5,744 nt of DNA from JAFHCF01 sp048497495. GTDB lineage: Bacteria; Pseudomonadota; Alphaproteobacteria; Rhizobiales; Ancalomicrobiaceae. The DNA lies in NCBI GenBank assembly GCA_048497495.1, contig JAFHCF010000030.1, positions 1 through 5,744 of the forward strand, written 5' to 3'. Shown here piece by piece: positions 1-5,015 of this stretch (position 1 is the stretch's first letter; each line of letters opens with the position of its first letter). The notes beneath the pieces were generated by a model that was given only the letters and a program-made list of their open reading frames with translations, had not been told where the DNA came from and did not search any database. A program made the position numbers and the translations under genes.

Positions 1-1177
1 CGGCGGCGCGAGCCTGGTGGGCGGCGAGGATCGCCTCGCCCTCCCCGGCCCGCGCCTCGGCCTCGGCGAGCCGATCCTCGGCCTCGACGACGGAGGCGGC
101 GACGTCCTCGTTCTCGGCGGAGAGCGACGCCTCTTCCTCCGCGAGGCGCTCGAGGGCGGCGGCCATGTCGGCGCCGAGCCGGTCCTCGCGGGCGCGGTCC
201 TCGTCGATCTGGGCGAGACGGCGGGCGAGTTCGGCGAGGCGGTCGCGCACGCGGCGCTCCTCGGCATCGAGTTCGGCCGCCGCCAGCCGGAGCCTCTGCA
301 GCCCCGCGCCGGCGATCGCCTCGGCCTCGCGCAGGCGCGGCAGGTCGCGGGCGGCGACGGCGCTGTCGCGGGCGGTGCGGGCCTGGACCTCCGCCTTCTC
401 GCCGACGGCGCGGTCGGCCTCGGCGAGGGCCGCCTCGGCCTCGCCGACCCGCTCGCGCGCCTCGATCCAGCGCAGAAGCGCGATGGTCGCCTCGGCCTGG
501 CGGATCTCGGCGGAGAGATTGCGGTAGCGCGCCGCCTGACGGGCCTGGCGCTTCAGCCCCTCGAGCCGGGTCTCGTATTCGGTCAGGACGTCCTCGACCC
601 GCTCGAGGTTCTGCGAGGCGGCCTTGAGGCGGATCTCGGCCTCGTTGCGGCGTGAGTGCAGGCCGGAGATGCCGGCGGCCTCCTCCAGGATGGCGCGGCG
701 CGACGTCGGCTTGGCCGAGATCAGCTCGCCGATCTGGCCCTGGCGCACCATGGCGGGCGAGCGCGAACCGGTGGAGGCGTCGGCGAAGAGCAGTTGGACG
801 TCGCGGGCGCGGACGTCGCGGCCGTTGATCTTGTAGACCGAGCCCGCCTCGCGCTCGATCCGCCGGGTCACCTCGATCAGGTCGGTATCGGCATGGGGAG
901 CGTTCACCCGCCGCTCGAGGTTGTCGAGGGTGAGGGTGACCTCGGCCGTGTTGCGCGCCGCGCGGCGGGTGGAGCCGGCGAAGATGACGTCGTCCATGCC
1001 GGAGGCGCGCATGTTCTTGTAGGAGTTCTCGCCCATGACCCAGCGCAGGGCCTCGACGAGATTGGACTTGCCGCAGCCGTTGGGGCCGACCACGCCGGTC
1101 AGCCCCGGCTCGATGTGGAAATCGGTCGGGTCGACGAAGGTCTTGAAGCCGAGAAGTCTGAGCTTGGTGAACCTCAC
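1..1177 (-). CDS. smc: Chromosome segregation protein SMC, N-terminal part (runs off left edge)
   Basis: This is a structural maintenance of chromosomes ATPase, the core of bacterial condensin, which compacts and helps segregate the chromosome as a homodimer with ScpA/ScpB. The reverse strand is open for 392 codons from a GTG at 1177 to the window edge. The N-terminus begins VRFTKLRLLGFKTFVDP and is followed by Walker A GPNGCGKSN at residues 31-39, ALRWVMGENS, the DDVIFAGS segment near 62-69, and the Q-loop region VRQGQIGELISAKP (about 144-157) leading into RRAILEEAAGI. From about residue 175 it becomes a long Glu/Arg/Ala-rich heptad-like stretch, the first coiled-coil arm. Hinge, second arm, signature motif and Walker B lie outside the window. 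GTG is chosen because family homology begins exactly there; only a weak GGGG purine run precedes it. It starts 49 nt after the DsbA-family stop, so co-transcription is likely. Confidence 0.96.
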   Translation of the reverse strand, partial: MRFTKLRLLGFKTFVDPTDFHIEPGLTGVVGPNGCGKSNLVEALRWVMGENSYKNMRASGMDDVIFAGSTRRAARNTAEVTLTLDNLERRVNAPHADTDLIEVTRRIEREAGSVYKINGRDVRARDVQLLFADASTGSRSPAMVRQGQIGELISAKPTSRRAILEEAAGISGLHSRRNEAEIRLKAASQNLERVEDVLTEYETRLEGLKRQARQAARYRNLSAEIRQAEATIALLRWIEARERVGEAEAALAEADRAVGEKAEVQARTARDSAVAARDLPRLREAEAIAGAGLQRLRLAAAELDAEERRVRDRLAELARRLAQIDEDRAREDRLGADMAAALERLAEEEASLSAENEDVAASVVEAEDRLAEAEARAGEGEAILAAHQARAA

Positions 1178-1226
1178 CGCCGCGCACCCCGTCTCGGGCC
1201 GGCGCCCGAACGCAGTCCCCCGTCCG

Positions 1227-1871
1227 TCACTTCATGAAGGGCGCCAGGGCCGCGTCGAGCTCTTCCTTGGTCGAGATGCCCTTGGAGAGGCGGCCGTTGA
1301 TGAAGAACGACGGGGTTCCGTCGACCTTGAACTTGTCGGCCGCGCGGTCGCGCACCCGATTGATGTCGTCGAGGAGCTTCTGGTTGGTCAGGCAGGCCTT
1401 GAAGGTCTCCTGGGTGAAGCCGACCTGCTTGGTCAGGTTGAACAGCGCGTCGACCGGATTGTCGGTGCGGATCCACACCGTCTGCTTGTCGAAGAACAGC
1501 GCCGTCATCTCGAAAAACTTGTCGGGGGGCGAGCAGCGGGTCAGCATCGAGACCGCCGCGGCGAGGGGATCGAGCGGGAACTCGCGGAAGATCAACCGCA
1601 CCTTACCGGTGTCGATGTATTTCTCCTTGAGATAAGGGAAGACCTTCTCGTGGAAGTTGGCGCAATGGCCGCAGGTCATCGAGGAATATTCGACGATGGT
1701 GATCGGCGCGTCCTCCTTGCCCAGGGTCATTTCCGGCAAGGGGCCGGGCTTCAGCATCTCGGCCATGTCGTAGGCGCCCTGCGCGGCGGCGGGTGTGGCG
1801 GCGAGGCCGGTGGCGCCGAGAGCGACGAGCGCGGCGGAACTTTCCAGGAAGTGGCGGCGGGAAGGCGTCAC
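1227..1871 (-). CDS. DsbA-family thiol:disulfide oxidoreductase with Tat-like signal peptide
   Basis: This is a predicted periplasmic thioredoxin-fold protein of the DsbA/thioredoxin_4 group, 214 aa from the GTG at 1871, expected to catalyse disulfide formation or exchange in exported proteins. The N-terminus has SRRHFL (residues 4-9), then a hydrophobic Ala/Leu/Gly stretch and TPAAAQ, resembling a twin-arginine signal with an AxA cleavage site. The active site is Cys67-Gly-His-Cys70 in the segment EYSSMTCGHCANFH. The cis-proline loop is GTPSFFINGR, with Pro187. Two further cysteines (LTRCSPP, FKACLTN) lie in the helical insertion. GTG at 1871 is preferred over an in-frame TTG at 1916 because GAGGA lies 9 nt before it and because it places the twin arginines near the N-terminus. 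It lies between the DUF721 gene (177 nt upstream) and smc. The 177-nt upstream gap shows no promoter I can defend. Exact Dsb subclass is not determinable here. Confidence 0.93.
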   Translation of the reverse strand: MTPSRRHFLESSAALVALGATGLAATPAAAQGAYDMAEMLKPGPLPEMTLGKEDAPITIVEYSSMTCGHCANFHEKVFPYLKEKYIDTGKVRLIFREFPLDPLAAAVSMLTRCSPPDKFFEMTALFFDKQTVWIRTDNPVDALFNLTKQVGFTQETFKACLTNQKLLDDINRVRDRAADKFKVDGTPSFFINGRLSKGISTKEELDAALAPFMK

Positions 1872-1880
1872 GGGCGGCGG

Positions 1881-1885
1881 TCCTC
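1881..1885 (-). promoter_or_regulatory. Shine-Dalgarno GAGGA deciding the GTG start of the DsbA-family gene
   Basis: On the reverse strand GAGGA is followed by nine bases and then GTG at 1871-1869. The alternative TTG start at 1916 lies upstream of this site, would place it inside the coding sequence, and has no comparable purine run before it. Confidence 0.7.
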
Positions 1886-2048
1886 GATTTGTCCGAAGGA
1901 TCGGAAGGGCGGGCAAGGGTCTCGCGCGGTCGTCGTTTCGACGGACCGGCGGATTTTGCCAATCAATAGCTCGATTGTGGCGAGACGTCGCCCCTCGCGG
2001 CCGGCTCTCGACATCGTTATCCCGTGGAAAACCCCGTGCCCGATGTCC

Positions 2049-2582
2049 TCAGGGCTTCTTCGCTCCGAGCACCGCGCGGCCGAGACCGACGAGCGCCGCC
2101 CTCAGCCCCTCGTCCTCGATCTCGGCGGTGATCTCGGCGACGTGGGCCTCTTGCGCGGCGGAAAGCGGCTTCAGGCGCGGGGCGCGGGCGACGGCCGGAC
2201 GGAAGATCGGCTTCTGGACGATGCGCAGCCGGGCGACGGCGGGGAAGCCGAAGACGGCGTTGATGCGCTCGAGGATCAGCGGCGCCTCGTGTTGGAACAT
2301 CAGGGCGCGCGAACCCTCGCAGCGCACGATCAGCGTCGCCGGTTCGAAGCCCTGCTCGCCGCCGTCCTCGAGCCGGCGCGGCCAGGACAGTCGCTCCGGC
2401 TGGGTGACGTCGGCATAACGGCTCCCGACGATCTCGGTCCAGTTGCGGAAGAGATCGGTGGTGGCGAAGCCGCGTTTCCTCGCCGCCGGCTTCAGGACGT
2501 CGACCAGGAGATCGGCGACGGCTTCCGCCCCGCGCTTGCGGCGCGGCTTGGGGGAGGAGGTCGGGGCGGCGGCGTTCGACAT
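2049..2582 (-). CDS. DUF721/DciA-family protein (possible replicative-helicase loader)
   Basis: This 177-aa cytoplasmic protein begins MSNAAAPTSS, has a basic segment PKPRRKRG (11-18), then the DUF721 domain at about residues 20-125. Visible marks are LLVDVLKPAARKRGF, the FRNWTEIVG core (45-53) with the family's conserved Trp and Gly, LIVRCEGSRALMFQHEAPLILERINAVFG (84-112, strand-helix) and the closing LRIVQKP. The C-terminal 50 residues are an Ala/Glu-rich tail of unknown role. DUF721 proteins include DciA, which interacts with and loads the DnaB helicase in bacteria lacking DnaC/DnaI; whether this copy has that role is inference from the family. ATG at 2582 is chosen because the frame upstream runs into a repeat element. 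No clear Shine-Dalgarno precedes it. It is divergent from mutY and heads the DsbA/smc group. Confidence 0.88.
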   Translation of the reverse strand: MSNAAAPTSSPKPRRKRGAEAVADLLVDVLKPAARKRGFATTDLFRNWTEIVGSRYADVTQPERLSWPRRLEDGGEQGFEPATLIVRCEGSRALMFQHEAPLILERINAVFGFPAVARLRIVQKPIFRPAVARAPRLKPLSAAQEAHVAEITAEIEDEGLRAALVGLGRAVLGAKKP

Positions 2583-2624
2583 GGGGCGGACGATGCCGGG
2601 GGTTTTCGCCGGAAACAAGGCCTC

Positions 2625-2688
2625 GTGGTTCGATCGAGACGGATGGTTCCCATCCGTCTCGTCAATCAGAACCACCAACTCATTGACC
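2625..2688 (+). repeat. Short palindromic element, copy A (MITE-like)
   Basis: This copy matches the reverse complement of copy B (4825-4890) at 61 of 64 positions, differing at 2640, 2663 and 2681. Inside it lies a perfect 11-bp hairpin, GAGACGGATGG (2636-2646) and CCATCCGTCTC (2650-2660), with loop TTC. An outer pair, GTGGTTC (2625-2631) and GAACCAC (2669-2675), can close around it. Compared with copy B, its right end stops at ATTGACC and lacks the last AC. It is flanked by CTC G on the left and TC G on the right rather than by TA. It is clearly less GC-rich than its surroundings. It lies in the DUF721-mutY divergent region, 42 bp upstream of the DUF721 start codon, and would fall in that gene's leader if transcription starts beyond it. 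Confidence 0.85.
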
Positions 2689-2690
2689 TC

Positions 2691-2745
2691 GTGGTCAAAA
2701 CAATCCGGCGATTGCGCGACGCGAACGTCAGATTGTTTTGACCAC
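2691..2745. repeat. Perfect 15-bp inverted repeat abutting copy A
   Basis: GTGGTCAAAACAATC (2691-2705) is the exact reverse complement of GATTGTTTTGACCAC (2731-2745), around a 25-nt GC-rich centre. The arms are AT-richer than the local sequence. The first eight bases, GTGGTCAA, match the end of copy B at 4825-4832, so this is probably a related minimal element with two identical ends. It could also act as a regulatory palindrome for the divergent DUF721 and mutY genes; the sequence does not decide between these. Confidence 0.85.
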
Positions 2746-2863
2746 CAAGGGCCGGGGGTTCGCGCCGGAGGGGGCCTCGGCGACGAAATTACGGGGTATT
2801 TTCCGCCCGCCGGGGGGCGCCGGCCCCCTTCCCTCGCCTTCGCCGGCGCGCTACCTCCTGGCG

Positions 2864-3931
2864 ATGCCCACGTTCGATCCCGCCCTCCTCCTCGCCTGGT
2901 ACGACCGCCACCACCGCCACCTGCCGTGGCGGGTGGCGCCGGCCGACCGCGCGGCGGGCGAGGTCGCCGACCCCTATCGGGTGTGGCTGTCGGAGATCAT
3001 GCTGCAGCAGACGACGGTGGCGGCGGTGAAGGCCTATTTCGAAGCGTTCACCGCCCGCTGGCCGAGCGTCGGCGATCTCGCGGCGGCGCCCGAGGAAGAG
3101 GTGATGAAGGCCTGGGCCGGGCTCGGCTATTATTCCCGCGCCCGCAACCTCAAGGCCTGCGCCGAGACGGTGGCGGGCGCCCACGGCGGCCGCTTCCCCG
3201 AGACCGAGGAGGCCTTGCGGCAATTGCCCGGCATCGGCCCCTACACGGCGGCGGCGATCGCGGCGATCGCCTTCGATCGGCCCGCCACCGTGGTCGACGG
3301 CAACGTCGAGCGCGTGGTGGCGCGGCTCTTCGCGGTCGAGGACGCCATGCCGGCGGGCAAGCCCGAATTGCGCCGGCTCGCCGCGACGCTGACGCCGAAG
3401 GTGCGGCCGGGCGACTTCGCCCAGGCGACGATGGATCTCGGCGCGACGATCTGCACGCCGCGAAAGCCCGCCTGCGCGCTGTGCCCATGGAGCGAGGGCT
3501 GTGCCGCGCGCCGGTCCGGCACGGCGGAGGCCTTTCCGCGCCGGGCTCCCAAGCCGACGCGGCCGACCCGCACCGGCGTCGCCTTCGTCGCGGTGCGCGC
3601 CGATGGGGCGGTGCTCTTGCGCCGTCGCCCGCCCAAGGGGCTCCTCGGCGGCATGAGCGAGCCGCCGGGGTCGGTGTGGCGGGAGATCGAGACGGGCGAG
3701 GCGCTCGGCGAGCCGGCGGCCGTCCCGCCGCTCGCCGCCCGGTGGGTGCGGGTGCCGACGGTGGTCGAGCATACCTTCACCCATTTCCACCTGCGTCTCG
3801 AGGTCCGGCGGGCCGACATCGGGCACAGCGTCGCCGCTCCCGGCGACCATTGGTGGTCGCGGCCCACCGACCTCGCCGGCGAGGCTCTGCCGACGGTGTT
3901 CCGCAAGGCGATCGGCGCGGCGATCGGCTGA
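2864..3931 (+). CDS. mutY: A/G-specific adenine DNA glycosylase MutY
   Basis: This base-excision-repair glycosylase removes adenine mispaired with 8-oxoguanine, preventing G:C to T:A transversions. At 355 aa it has about the usual family length. In order: HLPWR near the N-terminus; SEIMLQQT with the catalytic Glu44; GLGYYSRARNL; the helix-hairpin-helix LPGIGPYT (121-128, with the active-site Tyr127 seen in many MutYs); VVDGNVERV with catalytic Asp145; and the [4Fe-4S] ligands Cys197-X6-Cys204-X2-Cys207-X5-Cys213. The C-terminal NUDIX-like 8-oxoG recognition domain follows, with GLLGGMSEPPG (259-269) and FTHFHL (305-310). ATG at 2864 is chosen because homology starts with the following FDPALLLAWYDRHHRHLPWR-like segment. 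An in-frame TTG at 2738 would add 42 unrelated residues and begin inside a palindrome. The gene is divergent from the DUF721 gene and convergent with the thioesterase gene. Confidence 0.97.
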   Translation: MPTFDPALLLAWYDRHHRHLPWRVAPADRAAGEVADPYRVWLSEIMLQQTTVAAVKAYFEAFTARWPSVGDLAAAPEEEVMKAWAGLGYYSRARNLKACAETVAGAHGGRFPETEEALRQLPGIGPYTAAAIAAIAFDRPATVVDGNVERVVARLFAVEDAMPAGKPELRRLAATLTPKVRPGDFAQATMDLGATICTPRKPACALCPWSEGCAARRSGTAEAFPRRAPKPTRPTRTGVAFVAVRADGAVLLRRRPPKGLLGGMSEPPGSVWREIETGEALGEPAAVPPLAARWVRVPTVVEHTFTHFHLRLEVRRADIGHSVAAPGDHWWSRPTDLAGEALPTVFRKAIGAAIG

Positions 3932-3939
3932 ACCGATCG
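3921..3939. terminator. Possible bidirectional hairpin between convergent mutY and thioesterase genes
   Basis: CGATCGG (3921-3927) pairs with CCGATCG (3933-3939) around the loop CTGAA, overlapping the mutY stop codon at 3929-3931 and ending six bases before the thioesterase stop. A symmetrical hairpin between converging genes is a plausible shared terminator, but there is no T-run on either side, so the call is weak. Confidence 0.3.
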
Positions 3940-3945
3940 GCCCGT

Positions 3946-4377
3946 TCAGGGCGCCGGTGGTACCTCGAAGGCGCGCAGATGGGCGATCGCCGCCGCCGAC
4001 AGCGGCGTCGAACGACGCGTCGTCTCGTCGGTCAGGACCAGGACGCCGACACCGCGCGCCGCCAGACGGCCGTTCTGGAAGACCGCCTGCTCCAGCCCGA
4101 TCGAGGAACGGCCGATGCGGGTGACGCGACTGCCGATCTCGACGGTGCCCGGCCAATTGATCTCGGCGACGAGATCAATCTCCAATCGCGCCAACACCAG
4201 CGACCGGCCGGGCTCCAGGAAGGGCGGGTCCGACATGATCAACATCTCGACCCGCCCGGTCTCGAAGAAGGTGGCGAAGACCGCGTTGTTGACGTGGCCC
4301 TGCCGGTCGGTGTCGGCGTAGCGCAGCTTGTCGAAGGCGCGGGCGGGGAAGTCGTCGAGGGTCGGAGGTGTGGTCAT
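3946..4377 (-). CDS. Hot-dog-fold acyl-CoA thioesterase (4HBT family)
   Basis: This small 143-aa cytoplasmic enzyme is predicted to hydrolyse acyl-CoA thioesters. The diagnostic segment is RYADTDRQGHVNNAVFATFF at residues 19-38, the 4HBT/YbgC/FadM-type motif in which Asp24 corresponds to the catalytic Asp of 4-hydroxybenzoyl-CoA thioesterase and HVNN begins the central helix. SLVLARLEIDLVAEINWPGTVEIGSRVTRIGRSS-type strands follow, then GRLAARGVGVLVLTDETTRRSTPL, the usual closing strands. ATG at 4377 is chosen because the recognisable family sequence begins soon after it. The same frame stays open upstream to 4776, but that extension is Arg-rich and resembles no known domain. No strong ribosome site is visible. 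It is convergent with mutY, with 14 bp between stops. Substrate is unknown; nothing nearby indicates a pathway. Confidence 0.92.
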   Translation of the reverse strand: MTTPPTLDDFPARAFDKLRYADTDRQGHVNNAVFATFFETGRVEMLIMSDPPFLEPGRSLVLARLEIDLVAEINWPGTVEIGSRVTRIGRSSIGLEQAVFQNGRLAARGVGVLVLTDETTRRSTPLSAAAIAHLRAFEVPPAP

Positions 4378-5015
4378 GGGGGATCCCGGTCGGGCGTTCG
4401 GCCTCGCTTCGGCCTGTCGCCCACGACGATAGCCGAGGCGGCCCGCGCCGTCAGCGCCCGGGACGCACCGCTGCCTCCCGGACCCGGCCATGCCCCGGGC
4501 CTCGTCGCGGCGTCGCCGTCGGTACCGCGCGGCGGCCGTCGCGAGGTTCATCGAAGCGTCGCCGAAGCCGAACAGGATGCCGCGCGAATTCACCCGCACC
4601 TCACGGAATGGAATTCCTCGCCCGCGACGCCGCCAATTCGCGGTCCGCGCGCATCCGGTTCGAGGGCGACGCGGGGGGCGGCAGGGGGGCACGCGCGGCA
4701 GCGCGCCGAGGTTCGTCGTGAGCAGATTCCGAACCTTCCGCCGCCGATCCGCCTCGCCCATGCTCGACGAAGCCATACCGGCCGGCGACGGCTCATTCCA
4801 TGGTCTCGCCGTAAAGGGCGTCTAGTGGTCAATAAGTTGGTGGTTCTGATTCACGAGACGGATGGGAACCATCCATCTCGATCGAACCACTAGGTCGACA
4901 ACGCAAGATCTCGTCGATTCGACCGGTGCGATGATCGGTCTCTCGACCGAATTCACCCTGCGGATCGCCTTCGCCGCGGCGGATATCGAATTCCCGCGGA
5001 AGAACGATCGCTCGA
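4378..5015. other. 638-bp stretch without a supportable gene
   Basis: This region separates the thioesterase start from the cytochrome c start. The frames open across 4378-4822 give Arg/Pro-rich translations with no recognisable domain, typical of GC-rich non-coding DNA. It contains repeat copy B (4825-4890). Between that and the cytochrome gene there is an 11-nt palindrome GTCGATTCGAC (4913-4923), a six-bp stem-loop TCGGTC-tctc-GACCGA (4935-4950), and two copies of TCGACCG (4919-4925 and 4943-4949). No sigma-70 promoter with a convincing pair of boxes was found. Confidence 0.6.
4825..4890 (-). repeat. Short palindromic element, copy B (MITE-like, flanked by CTAG)
   Basis: This is the more complete copy of the element, in opposite orientation to copy A. 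Its ends are GTGGTC at 4825 and GAACCAC finishing at 4890, so the outermost five bases form a terminal inverted repeat (GTGGT/ACCAC). It is bounded by TA on both sides (4823-4824 and 4891-4892) within CTAG at 4822-4825 and 4890-4893. This fits a TA target duplication of the IS630/Tc1-mariner type, which is known for TA and often CTAG sites. The internal hairpin is GAGACGGATGG (4855-4865), loop GAA, CCATCCATCTC (4869-4879), with one C/A mismatch on this strand that becomes a G-U pair in RNA of the other strand. It has no coding capacity. Confidence 0.85.

Noticed and set aside
2016..2025. TTATCCCGTG as a DnaA box
   Set aside because: It differs from TTATNCACA at three positions and is isolated, with no AT-rich unwinding region.
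2028..2051. GCCC...GGGC followed by TTTT after the DUF721 gene as a terminator
   Set aside because: On the reverse strand the stem is only four base pairs and the T-run is separated from it; too weak to annotate.
2583..2678. N-terminal extension of the DUF721 protein by 32 codons into repeat copy A
   Set aside because: The frame is open, but the extension is the translated repeat (VVLIDETDGNHPSRSNHE, with a near-identical reading in copy B), which is better explained as non-coding mobile sequence.
1035..2741. Long plus-strand open frame antisense to smc, the DsbA-like gene and the DUF721 gene
   Set aside because: Its translation has no recognisable domain and covers three well-supported reverse-strand genes. 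Long antisense frames are expected at this GC content.
2738..2863. Upstream TTG start for mutY
   Set aside because: It begins inside the 15-bp palindrome arm and adds 42 residues absent from the MutY family; ATG at 2864 gives the normal length.
4378..4776. Upstream extension of the thioesterase frame, or a separate small gene resembling a DUF1127 start (MNLATAAARYRRRRRDE)
   Set aside because: After the Arg-rich start no DUF1127 core follows in any of the three frames I read, and no ribosome site precedes it.
2443..4893. Very long plus-strand open frame over mutY and the thioesterase gene
   Set aside because: It reads mutY out of frame and the thioesterase gene antisense, and its composition is Arg/Gly/Pro-rich noise.
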